From: Bryobacterales bacterium | GTDB taxonomy: Bacteria; Acidobacteriota; Terriglobia; Bryobacterales; Bryobacteraceae | Assembly (NCBI GenBank): GCA_003157745.1 | Contig: PMKM01000097.1 | Span: forward strand, 18,328-55,806 | Length of the DNA stretch: 37,479 nt | Direction of reading: 5' to 3' | Shown: positions 9,005-16,189 of the stretch, one piece after another | Layout: each line of letters begins with the position of its first letter | How positions within the stretch are numbered: position 1 is the first letter of the stretch | The notes under the pieces: model-generated | Told to the model about the DNA's origin: nothing | The model's input: the letters and a program-made list of their open reading frames with translations, nothing else | Databases searched by the model: none | Translations under genes and position numbers: made by a program

Positions 9005-9727
9005 TCATATCGCCGTCGGGACGATGGTCAACTCCGAAATCACCGCCCGCAGCGGCAGCATAGCGCAGGCGAGCACCGCCTCCGCCACGTGTTCGGGCAA
9101 CAGAGCCAGCGCCAGTTGTTCGGCCGGCGGCTTCACCAAACGCCTGTCGAGTATCTCCGTGTCGACCAATCCAGGATTCACGACGGTGGTGCGGATGCCG
9201 TGCTCGTGCTCCTCCAGGCGGACGGCGTGAGCGAGACCGATCATGCCGTGCTTGGACGCCTGATAGGCCGCGCCGGATAGATCCGGAGCCCGGCCGGAGA
9301 TGGACGCAATGTAGATCAAGTGTCCGGCCCGCGCCTCGCGCATGGCGGGTAACACAGCCTGAGTAACATAGTAAGCGCCGTTCAGGTTAGTCGAAATCAA
9401 CTCGTCCCAAATGGTTGGACCGAGGCGCGCGAGCGCGCGGTCCGGCGTGTTGATCCCGGTCGCGTACACCACGATATCGATCGGCCCCAGCACGCGCCGC
9501 GTCTCCTCGACCAGCCGTTCGACGTCCGGCACGCTGGTCGCATCCACGCGGCAAATTTCGAACGTGTGGCCGGCCATCTCGGCCTTCAACTCCCGCAGCC
9601 GGTTCTCGCGCCGCGCCGCCGCCATCACGCTCGCGCCAGCCTGCGCCAGCGAAATCGCGATCGCCCGGCCGATGCCGCTCGAGGCGCCAACCACCAGTGC
9701 CACTCGGTTCTTCAATGAGACAGGCAT
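9005..9727 (-). CDS. Short-chain dehydrogenase/reductase (SDR)
   Basis: This 240-residue classical SDR has the NAD(P)-binding glycine motif GASSGIG near residues 13-20, an NNAG-equivalent YATGIN segment near 88, and the catalytic Ser-Tyr-Lys set in IASISG and YQASK (Tyr about 152, Lys about 156). The basic pair in AARRENR after beta-2 favours NADP over NAD. The C-terminal PGLVDTEI matches the usual PG motif. The substrate cannot be predicted; many family members act on hydroxysteroids, sugars or 3-oxoacyl groups. It appears to be a single gene, with an ATG at 9727 followed directly by the Rossmann fold. A 190-base gap with a possible gene remnant separates it from rpsT. Confidence 0.93.
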   Translation of the reverse strand: MPVSLKNRVALVVGASSGIGRAIAISLAQAGASVMAAARRENRLRELKAEMAGHTFEICRVDATSVPDVERLVEETRRVLGPIDIVVYATGINTPDRALARLGPTIWDELISTNLNGAYYVTQAVLPAMREARAGHLIYIASISGRAPDLSGAAYQASKHGMIGLAHAVRLEEHEHGIRTTVVNPGLVDTEILDRRLVKPPAEQLALALLPEHVAEAVLACAMLPLRAVISELTIVPTAI

Positions 9728-9768
9728 ACGCCAGCATTATGGCAGAGTCGCCAACGCGCGCGGCACCG

Positions 9769-9858
9769 TCAAAACGCGAACTTGGCGGCCGACTGCACCA
9801 GGCGCGGCGGCTGAGCGCTGCCGATGTTGCCATCCACCGCGGCTGGTGGCATAGCAGC
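9769..9858 (-). pseudogene. Possible C-terminal remnant of an outer-membrane protein
   Basis: The minus-strand frame ending at the TGA at 9769-9771 reads NIGSAQPPRLVQSAAKFAF and stops. An ending of the type 'PRxxQ-x-A-x-K-F-x-F', with a terminal aromatic residue, is typical of TonB-dependent Oar-like beta-barrel proteins common in Acidobacteriota. There is no room for the rest of such a gene between here and rpsT. It is read as a decayed tail; a chance resemblance is possible. Confidence 0.35.
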
Positions 9859-9918
9859 CACGCGATGGCGAGGTTCTGCCGCAGCCTGCGAAATGCAACA
9901 GGCGCGAGGCAGCAGAGA

Positions 9919-10185
9919 CTATGCGGAGAGGGCCTTGACGCGGCCGTTCAGGCGGCTCTTGTAGCGCGCGGCCGTGTTCTTCTTGATGATGCCCGACTTC
10001 GCCGAACGGTCGATGACGGAATAGGTGGCCGGCAGCAGGGCGGCGGCGGCCGAAGCGTCCTTGCCGGCGATGGCGCGCCGCATGGCGCGGATCTGGTGGC
10101 GGAGACGGGTCTTATTCTTGCGGTTGACTTCCGTGCGCCGTTCCATTTGACGCACCCGCTTGATCGCGGAATAGGTGTTTGCCAT
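9919..10185 (-). CDS. rpsT: 30S ribosomal protein S20
   Basis: The 88-residue basic protein begins [24 protein letters not shown] and has the S20 three-helix pattern, including [12 protein letters not shown], the middle [21 protein letters not shown] and a basic C-terminus. S20 binds 16S rRNA near helices 9 and 44 and helps assemble the small subunit. The length matches the family (about 87 residues). It stands alone, as rpsT usually does, with its ATG at 10185. There is no obvious autoregulatory structure in the short upstream gap. Confidence 0.97.
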   Translation of the reverse strand: MANTYSAIKRVRQMERRTEVNRKNKTRLRHQIRAMRRAIAGKDASAAAALLPATYSVIDRSAKSGIIKKNTAARYKSRLNGRVKALSA

Positions 10186-10274
10186 CTGTGCTAAATCGAA
10201 TCCTTGCTTCAGCGTTTGGAGTCTTCAGCATAGCGCAACCGGGCGCCGCGCGGCAAGTCGCGATGGCGGAGACT

Positions 10275-10718
10275 TCAGTCGCGCGGCTGGCTGTCCGTGG
10301 CGGCGTCCGGATCGATCTCGTCTGGCGAAAGCGGTTCCTCGAAATGCCCGACCAACTCGCGGGCCTCCGCCGCGAATTCTGCGGCGACTTGAATCTGACC
10401 AGAATTCTTCTGGAATCCGCTCAACCCGACTCCAAACGTGTAAGGAGATCCCGCGTCGAATTTTGGAATTCCACCCTCGGCCAGGTATTCGATACCGGCA
10501 TCTTCGAGTGCCGCCGTGGCCAGGGAAAGAGCGAACGGGTCGTTCGTCTCGAGCACCGTAACCAGGTCAAGGTCGCCCTGGTTGGTTGTTCCGAGAGAAT
10601 TTCGGGCGGGCGGAGGCGGAGGCGGAGGCTCAGGAAGTCCAGGCGCCAGGGCGACGCCGCAGTCGGCGCACTTGAAGAAGCCATCGCGATATTCAGTCAG
10701 GCATTTGGGACAGTACAT
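10275..10718 (-). CDS. Zinc-ribbon protein with DUF2007-like domain
   Basis: The 147-residue product opens with a zinc ribbon (C3 and C6 in YCPKCLTEY, C17 and C20 in KCADCGVAL), followed by a Pro-rich linker. The C-terminal half (about 50-125) reads VTVLETNDPFALSLATAALEDAGIEYLAE, which is the pattern of DUF2007 (putative signal-transducing proteins). Function is unknown. It is probably cytoplasmic because it lacks membrane segments. It lies between rpsT and thiL with spacers of about 90 bases on each side, so it could be part of a minus-strand transcript with either. Confidence 0.85.
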   Translation of the reverse strand: MYCPKCLTEYRDGFFKCADCGVALAPGLPEPPPPPPPARNSLGTTNQGDLDLVTVLETNDPFALSLATAALEDAGIEYLAEGGIPKFDAGSPYTFGVGLSGFQKNSGQIQVAAEFAAEARELVGHFEEPLSPDEIDPDAATDSQPRD

Positions 10719-10814
10719 AGGGCACCGTGCCGTCGATAATCATACCTTGCCATCTCAAAGCAGGGCAAGCGCGGCGGCTCGGGAGCTATGGCGAATGAGG
10801 ACATGCCGATCCGT

Positions 10815-11747
10815 CTACCTTTGCCGGAAATGATCGTACCCGGCCGGCGCGAGCGGGTTACCTGCCATGATAACGCTGCCGGAGCGGGCTCGGCGCATGG
10901 TGCCGATGCGGGTGAGTGGGATGCCTTCGAAGGCGGCGGGGACGGGCGTGCGCGGCGGGGCGGTGAAGAGCAGTTCGTAATCTTCTCCGCCATGGAGCGC
11001 CTGGGCGAGCGTGGCGCCGGGCCAGATGGGCGGTGCGGCGATTTCAGCGCCGAGCGCGGAAGCTTCGGCCAGGCGGGCGAGATCGAGGGATAAGCCGTCG
11101 CTCAAATCCATGGCGGCGGTGGCACGCACGGTTTCGCGCAGGTAGCGGCCGAGCGCCAGGCGCGGTTCGGGGCGCAGATGGCGGCGCCAGGGCTTGCCGC
11201 GGCCGGTGGCGAGGCCGAGGGCGGAGGCGCCCAGCGCGCCCGAAACGTAAATGGCATCGCCCGCGCGAGCGCCATCGCGGCGCAGCGCGCACCCGCGCGG
11301 AACGGCGCCGGCGACCACGACATCGCAAACCGCCGACTCGCCATGGGACAGGTCGCCGCCGGCGAGGACGGCGCCGGCGCGAGCGGCGAGGAGCAACAGG
11401 CCGCGAAAGAATCCATCGACCCACCGGGTGTCGCACCACGGCGCCACGGCGAGCGAGACCAGGCAGAAACGCGGCGCGCCACCCATGGCGGCGATATCGC
11501 TCAAACCGCGCGCCAGCGCCTTCCAGCCGACATCGCGGGCGCCGTGGGTCGCGCGGCGGAAGTGGGTGTTTTCGAGCAACAGGTCGGTGGTGAACAGCAA
11601 ATCCTCGGGCGAATTACGCGGGCGGAAGATGGCGCAATCGTCGCCAATTCCTTCGACCACGCCCGAGCCGGGCGGCACGACGGCGAGCCGCCGGAGCCGT
11701 TTTGTCAGTTCCCCCTCGGTTTTCGGAAAATGCAGACGCTTGACCAT
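10815..11747 (-). CDS. thiL: Thiamine-monophosphate kinase ThiL
   Basis: This 310-residue protein fits ThiL, which phosphorylates thiamine monophosphate to the active cofactor thiamine pyrophosphate using ATP. Visible motifs are GIGDDCAIF near residue 34, TTDLLLENTHF (metal-binding Asp), ALARGLSDIAAMGG, VLAGGDLSHG and MDLSDGLSLDLARL, all in PurM-like order, ending with HGGEDYELLF. The C-terminal region is slightly shorter than in many homologues. Other thiamine genes are not in the window. The gene is divergent from the cold-shock gene, with 147 bases between them. Confidence 0.95.
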   Translation of the reverse strand: MVKRLHFPKTEGELTKRLRRLAVVPPGSGVVEGIGDDCAIFRPRNSPEDLLFTTDLLLENTHFRRATHGARDVGWKALARGLSDIAAMGGAPRFCLVSLAVAPWCDTRWVDGFFRGLLLLAARAGAVLAGGDLSHGESAVCDVVVAGAVPRGCALRRDGARAGDAIYVSGALGASALGLATGRGKPWRRHLRPEPRLALGRYLRETVRATAAMDLSDGLSLDLARLAEASALGAEIAAPPIWPGATLAQALHGGEDYELLFTAPPRTPVPAAFEGIPLTRIGTMRRARSGSVIMAGNPLAPAGYDHFRQR

Positions 11748-11784
11748 AGGTGTGCCATCTGAGAGAATACCTTACGTTGGAGAT

Positions 11785-11877
11785 ATGGTTGTTAGCCGTA
11801 GCCGGGAAATGTTCTTAGCAAGCCTCGAAAGTCCGCTTTCCTTGCCTCAGGACCCCCAGGAGCACGACGAACAATAA
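11785..11877 (+). CDS. Possible 30-codon upstream ORF of the cold-shock gene
   Basis: An ATG-to-TAA frame encodes a 30-residue peptide beginning [20 protein letters not shown] and ending 17 bases before the cold-shock start codon. GGAG precedes the ATG by only 2 bases, which is too tight for a normal ribosome site. It may be a chance frame in the 5' leader. I do not recognise any homologue. Confidence 0.2.
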   Translation: MVVSRSREMFLASLESPLSLPQDPQEHDEQ

Positions 11878-11894
11878 ATCAGGAGAAAGCGCAA

Positions 11895-12098
11895 GTGAAG
11901 GAAAAAGGTGTTGTGAAGTGGTTTAATGCCGCAAAAGGCTATGGATTCATCCAGCGGCCGAGCGGCGACGACGTGTTCGTCCATTTTTCCGCCATCCAAT
12001 CGAACGGGTACAAATCGCTCGAGGAAGGCGCTGCCGTGGAGTTCGAGGTGAAGCAGGGCCCCAAGGGGCTGCAAGCTGAAAACGTAACCGTCGTTTAA
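11895..12098 (+). CDS. CspA-family cold-shock protein
   Basis: The 67-residue protein is a complete cold-shock OB fold. RNP1 is visible as KGYGFI and RNP2 as VFVHFS, with the N-terminal [12 protein letters not shown] strand pair and a C-terminal [10 protein letters not shown]. Such proteins bind single-stranded RNA and DNA and act as RNA chaperones, induced by cold or constitutively. The start codon is GTG at 11895, supported by an AGGAGA ribosome site at 11881-11886. The leader of over 100 bases upstream could carry a cold-responsive structure, as in cspA mRNAs, though I see no clear cold box. It is followed by a GC-rich hairpin. Confidence 0.97.
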   Translation: MKEKGVVKWFNAAKGYGFIQRPSGDDVFVHFSAIQSNGYKSLEEGAAVEFEVKQGPKGLQAENVTVV

Positions 12099-12129
12099 GG
12101 CATGCCAAAATTACGGAAGCAGCAGCCGG

Positions 12130-12159
12130 GGGCCCCATGGCGGGCCCTCGTGCTGTTTT
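12130..12159 (+). terminator. GC-rich hairpin after the cold-shock gene
   Basis: GGGCCC (12130-12135) and GGGCCC (12142-12147) pair across a 6-base loop, with a short run TTTT at 12156-12159. It is positioned to terminate the cold-shock transcript before the sirtuin gene. The T-run is distant, so this is a moderate call. Confidence 0.35.
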
Positions 12160-12173
12160 AGGGCCAGCAAACC

Positions 12174-12926
12174 GTGGGAGATTCTGCTCCGAGCGTGCCG
12201 GGCCTGGATTTGGCGGGCGACTGGGTGACGCGGGCGGCGTCGGTGGCCGTGCTGACGGGAGCCGGCATTTCGGCCGAAAGCGGCGTGCCCACATTTCGCG
12301 GACCGAGCGGTCTATGGCGGCGTTTCCGGCCGGAAGATCTGGCGACGCCGGAAGCCTTTGCGCGCGATCCTCGCCTGGTGTGGGAATGGTACAACTGGCT
12401 GCGCCAGCGGATGGCGGCGGCGCGGCCCAACGCGGCGCACTTCGCTCTCGTGAAACTCGAGGCCCGCATCGCGCGATTCACTTTGATCACGCAAAACATA
12501 GACGGGCTGCACGAGCGCGCGGGGAGCGCGAAAATACTCAAATTGCACGGTGACATCTGGCGGCTGCGCTGCATGTCCTGCGGGGCTGACTGGCCGGACC
12601 GGCGCGCGACGCTACCGAAGCTGCCACCGCATTGCAGTTGCGGCGGGTTGGCGCGTCCCGACATCGTCTGGTTCGGCGAGCCGCTGCCTGTGGGGGTGCT
12701 GCGGGCGGCCGAGCGCGCCGTTACCAACGCGGAGTTACTGCTGGTGATTGGCACCGCGGCGCAGGTTTATCCCGCCGCCGGATTGATTCCGCTGGGCAAA
12801 GCCTCCGGCGCCAAAGTGGTCGAGATTAATACCGAAGACACGCCGTTTTCCGGGATAGCCGATTTCGCGTTGCGCGGCAAGGCCGGGGAATTGCTGCCGC
12901 AACTGGTGGAGCGCGCGAGCCGATGA
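12174..12926 (+). CDS. Sirtuin (SIR2-family) NAD-dependent protein deacylase
   Basis: The 250-residue enzyme removes acyl groups from lysines using NAD. Visible are the GAGISAESGVPTFRG motif (residues 29-43), TQNIDGLHERAG near 107, catalytic H125 in KLHGD, zinc cysteines C133, C136, C154 and C156, and the VVEINTED strand that holds the ribose. The class III segment reads WYNWLRQR: Y73 is present but the Arg three residues later, used in CobB/SIRT5 to hold succinyl or malonyl groups, is Leu76. This suggests altered acyl preference. The start is taken as GTG at 12174; the ribosome site is weak. Its last codons overlap the next gene by 4 bases (ATGA), implying translational coupling. Confidence 0.93.
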   Translation: MGDSAPSVPGLDLAGDWVTRAASVAVLTGAGISAESGVPTFRGPSGLWRRFRPEDLATPEAFARDPRLVWEWYNWLRQRMAAARPNAAHFALVKLEARIARFTLITQNIDGLHERAGSAKILKLHGDIWRLRCMSCGADWPDRRATLPKLPPHCSCGGLARPDIVWFGEPLPVGVLRAAERAVTNAELLLVIGTAAQVYPAAGLIPLGKASGAKVVEINTEDTPFSGIADFALRGKAGELLPQLVERASR

Positions 12927-15292
12927 ATTGGCTGCTCGGGCGAGCGCACTCGATCCGGGAAGACTGCGTCCGCGGCGTTTCCGAGATCGCATCGCATGGG
13001 AAGAGCCGGCTCGCCGACGCATGCGTCGCGGCCGCGATCCTGCTCGGCAACCTGGCCATCCTCGGGCCCTACCTGCGCACCGGGTTCACCGATCAGCCGT
13101 GGAACAACGGCGAGTGCTACATGGCGATCTCGCGCGCGTTCCGCGATTACCATTGGACCTGGAACCCGCTCACTTATGGCGGCGCGCCGTTGCATTACAT
13201 GTACCCGCCGCTGTTTCACGTGGCTCTGGCCGGCTGGCCGGCAAGCTCGCTCGGCCACGCCTATCACGAACTGACGGCTACCTACTATGCCCTGATTCCG
13301 GTCTGCCTCTACGTGTTGGGCCGGGCGCTGTTTCGATCGCGCCCGCTGGCGGTCTTGCCGGCGATCCTATACAGCGCGTATCCGTCGATCGCCTATTATT
13401 TCCTGCCCGCGTGGCGGGGCCTGGCGGTGCCTTACGCCGGTGCGCCGTGGGGTTTCGTGGCGCTGGTGGGTTACGAGGAAGCCGCCCATGGGTTTTCGTT
13501 TATGTTCACGCTGCTGGCGGTGGCGGCGGCGTGGCGCAACCGCTGGACGCTGGCGACTCTATTGACGGCGGCGGTCTGCCTGACCAGTTGGCCCGGCCTG
13601 TTGGGGCTGGGGATGATTCTTGCCGCCGTGGCGGTGGCGAAGACGCGCGATGGAACTCTGCCGAAGTCCTGGCTGGCCGTTTTCGGCGTAGTGGGCGCGG
13701 GCTACGGCCTGGCGGCGTTCTGGCTGACGGCGGGTTACATAATTTCAATGTCGCAGGTCAACCGCATCGTACTGCGGCACACCACGCCGGCGGCGCCCTG
13801 GAACCGGACGACGTGGATCGTGGTCGCGATTGCGGCTGCCCTGCTGGGCCTTGCGTTCTGGCGCCGCCTCGCGCCGGAACTGTCCTTTCTGCTGGCATGG
13901 ATCACGATCATGGGCGCGGTGGTGGTCGCCTTCACGCTGGCCGGCAACTCTCTAATGCCGATGGCGAACCGCTATATGCTCGAACTCAGCGCGGGGACGG
14001 CGCTGGCGGTGGCCGGGCTGATTTCGCTGCTGCGGCGATGGCGTGTGGCGGCGGCGCTGGCCGGGTTGGCGGTGCTCGGCGCCGGCGCGCCGGCGGCTTA
14101 CGGCTTTGTTACGCACGCATGGAAGGTGCAGCCGCATGACGCGGATCCGGCGGGCGGCGTCGTTTACCAACTTGCAGGGTGGTTGAACCGGCACGCAGGG
14201 CATTCGCGCATTTTGGGATCGGGCGAATTGGACGAGGCGCTGTTTCTTTGGTCGGACGTCCCGCAGGCTGGTGGACCGGGCGGGGATGCTTCGAACTATC
14301 TGATGTTCGCGGCCGAGCGGCAGGTGGCGTTTGGATGCGGCGGAGATTCAGAGCGCATTGCGGAACTCTGGCTGCGCGCGCTCAACGTGCGGTACCTGGT
14401 GGTGCACGGCGCGGATTCGCGCGAGTATTTTCACTGGTTCTCGGAGCCGGAGAAATTCGCGGCGCTGCCGGTCGAGTGGGACAACGGCGCTGGGGACACG
14501 ATCTATCGCGCGCCCGGTTTCGCTGGGCAGGACGCCGTGATCGTCGATCTCGCCGCGATGCACAAGTTGCCGCGGCTGACTTCGACCGGCGATGCCGGTT
14601 TTCTGGCGGCGTACGATGCATGGGCGGCGGGCAAGCGGGCAGCGCCGATTCGTTGGGACGCGCCCGATCGCGCGCTGGTCGATACGCAACTGGGGCCGGA
14701 TGAGGCGGTGCTGGTCAAGATCAATCACGATCGCGGCTGGCGCGCTTCCGGCGCAACGGTTGAGGCCGACCCGATTGGCTTTCTGTTGGTTCGCGGACGG
14801 CCGGGCACGCGGGGAATCGCGCTGGAATTCGGTGCATCGTGGGAGGTATGGTTGGGACGCGCGATCACACTCGTGACCGCGATCCTGCTTTTACTCCGCG
14901 TGCCGAGGCCGTGGATCGCCGCGCTGGCCTTGGTGCCTGCCATGGCCGCGTACGGGCTGCTCGCCGGCGCGCCGCCGCCCACCGCCGCAGTGGCCGAGGA
15001 GGCGTTTACGCGGCTAGCGCCACCGATCATCAGCCCGCGCGGCATCGTCGATGCCGCGACCAGCCAGCCACCGCCATTCGCGCGCGGCCATTTGATTTCG
15101 GTCTGGGGCGTGAACTTCGGCGCGAGCAAGGACGCGGTCGGCGTGTGGCTGGGCGGGCGCGCCGCGGAGGTGGTCTATCGGTCGCCAAACATGATCACGT
15201 TCAAGCTGCCGCCCGATGCGGCGGCGAAGACCCCGGTGAGCGTGCAGGTGAATGGCTGCCGGGGGAACGCGTTCACGGTGGAGACGCGGTAA
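12923..15292 (+). CDS. Large polytopic membrane protein, GT-C/PTPS-related type, with Solibacter-type C-terminal domain
   Basis: The protein is 789 residues. About ten hydrophobic helices fill residues 30-410, with a first outer loop containing NNGECYMAISRAF and YGGAPLHYMYPPLFH. That arrangement fits GT-C-fold glycosyltransferases and the 6-pyruvoyl-tetrahydropterin-synthase-related membrane family. A soluble region follows (about 415-640), then two more helices (about 645-695). The C-terminal roughly 90 residues (IVDAATSQPPPFARGHLISVWGVNFG ... VQVNGCRGNAFTVE) look like the immunoglobulin-like 'Solibacter uncharacterized C-terminal domain'. It may transfer sugars from a lipid carrier at the outer face of the inner membrane; this is inference. 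The start ATG at 12923 overlaps the sirtuin stop. Confidence 0.8.
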   Translation: MNWLLGRAHSIREDCVRGVSEIASHGKSRLADACVAAAILLGNLAILGPYLRTGFTDQPWNNGECYMAISRAFRDYHWTWNPLTYGGAPLHYMYPPLFHVALAGWPASSLGHAYHELTATYYALIPVCLYVLGRALFRSRPLAVLPAILYSAYPSIAYYFLPAWRGLAVPYAGAPWGFVALVGYEEAAHGFSFMFTLLAVAAAWRNRWTLATLLTAAVCLTSWPGLLGLGMILAAVAVAKTRDGTLPKSWLAVFGVVGAGYGLAAFWLTAGYIISMSQVNRIVLRHTTPAAPWNRTTWIVVAIAAALLGLAFWRRLAPELSFLLAWITIMGAVVVAFTLAGNSLMPMANRYMLELSAGTALAVAGLISLLRRWRVAAALAGLAVLGAGAPAAYGFVTHAWKVQPHDADPAGGVVYQLAGWLNRHAGHSRILGSGELDEALFLWSDVPQAGGPGGDASNYLMFAAERQVAFGCGGDSERIAELWLRALNVRYLVVHGADSREYFHWFSEPEKFAALPVEWDNGAGDTIYRAPGFAGQDAVIVDLAAMHKLPRLTSTGDAGFLAAYDAWAAGKRAAPIRWDAPDRALVDTQLGPDEAVLVKINHDRGWRASGATVEADPIGFLLVRGRPGTRGIALEFGASWEVWLGRAITLVTAILLLLRVPRPWIAALALVPAMAAYGLLAGAPPPTAAVAEEAFTRLAPPIISPRGIVDAATSQPPPFARGHLISVWGVNFGASKDAVGVWLGGRAAEVVYRSPNMITFKLPPDAAAKTPVSVQVNGCRGNAFTVETR

Positions 15293-15337
15293 GAGGGGCG
15301 TGTTGTCGCCATCGATTCGACGCCCGCAGTCGGCCAA

Positions 15338-15400
15338 CTACTCGAACGGCTTCTTGGGCAGTGGGAACTGCACGCCTAAGTAGCCGACGAAGGGCGGGCC
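15338..15400 (-). pseudogene. Short conserved-looking C-terminal fragment
   Basis: On the minus strand a 21-codon open stretch reads PPFVGYLGVQFPLPKKPFE before a TAG at 15338-15340, and an in-frame TAA lies immediately upstream (15404-15406). The composition (F, Y, V, P, K rather than Arg-rich) is unlike the shadow frames around it. It looks like the broken end of a lost gene. I cannot name the family, and chance is possible. The rest of the 15293-15527 gap shows nothing I recognise. Confidence 0.25.
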
Positions 15401-15527
15401 AATTTACAGCGCAAGCCGGCATCGTCGGGGCTTTCATGCCGGGATCGCGGTCGGAACCGCCGGTGGACGGTGGCCGCGAGCCGCGACTCGCCGTCAGCGG
15501 TCTCTGCGTACTCGGGTTGCCGCAAAC

Positions 15528-15971
15528 CTATTTGTACTTAAAGAACCTGATGTTCGACTGCGGCATACCAATATCCTTGGAGCCGAATGTCGCCTTGAGA
15601 CTCGTGGCGACCTCACCGACTTTGCCCAAAACCAAATTATTCGAGTGCAGTGTTTTCGAGTGCCCAAATTCGTAACGGTATCCGTCGCACTTGTACTTGT
15701 CATCCAGCGGTGCGTACTCCCAATACCACCCGATCTCTCTGCTTTCGTTGGTGTCGTCATACCAGTAGACTGAAACGTGGAACCACTTGACACGATAGTC
15801 CTTCTTCTTTCCAGTTGATGGTGCGTACTCCTTCATGGTGACAGTCGCGTGGATTCGATATTTTGCGTGGTCCTCCAACAGTGTTTGGTCCTTCTGATTC
15901 CAGCAATGTAAGCCACCATAAAACCCTGGAATCTGCGTGTTCACGGCGTAGGCCGTCCGACTGTCTGGCAT
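15528..15971 (-). CDS. Hypothetical protein, AT-richer orphan
   Basis: I do not recognise this 147-residue protein. It is rich in Tyr, Trp, Lys, Asp and His (for example KWFHVSVYWYDDTN and YWEYAPLDDKYKCDGYRYEFG), has no signal peptide or membrane helix, and the alternating pattern suggests a beta-rich soluble fold. The start at 15971 is favoured over one 16 codons upstream because a GGAGG ribosome site (TGGAGGACTGACC) precedes it. Codon use and base composition are clearly more AT-rich than neighbouring genes, and the gene is flanked by non-coding, fragment-bearing DNA. This suggests recent acquisition. Confidence 0.75.
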   Translation of the reverse strand: MPDSRTAYAVNTQIPGFYGGLHCWNQKDQTLLEDHAKYRIHATVTMKEYAPSTGKKKDYRVKWFHVSVYWYDDTNESREIGWYWEYAPLDDKYKCDGYRYEFGHSKTLHSNNLVLGKVGEVATSLKATFGSKDIGMPQSNIRFFKYK

Positions 15972-16189
15972 GGTCAGTCCTCCACATTCTCGCCCGACCC
16001 AAACGCGATGGGTCTTCATCCCGGGTGGGCCACCGGCTCCGAACTAGATTTCGGATAAGTCTATCATGAAATCTCATTTTCCAAACGGGAGTCTCCCGCG
16101 GCTCATTTCGCGGCGGATGCAGGGTCGGGCCGAAGCAGGCCAGCGTGGGATCACCCCTCAGCCGCCGCCCAGATATCAATGGACGCGCC

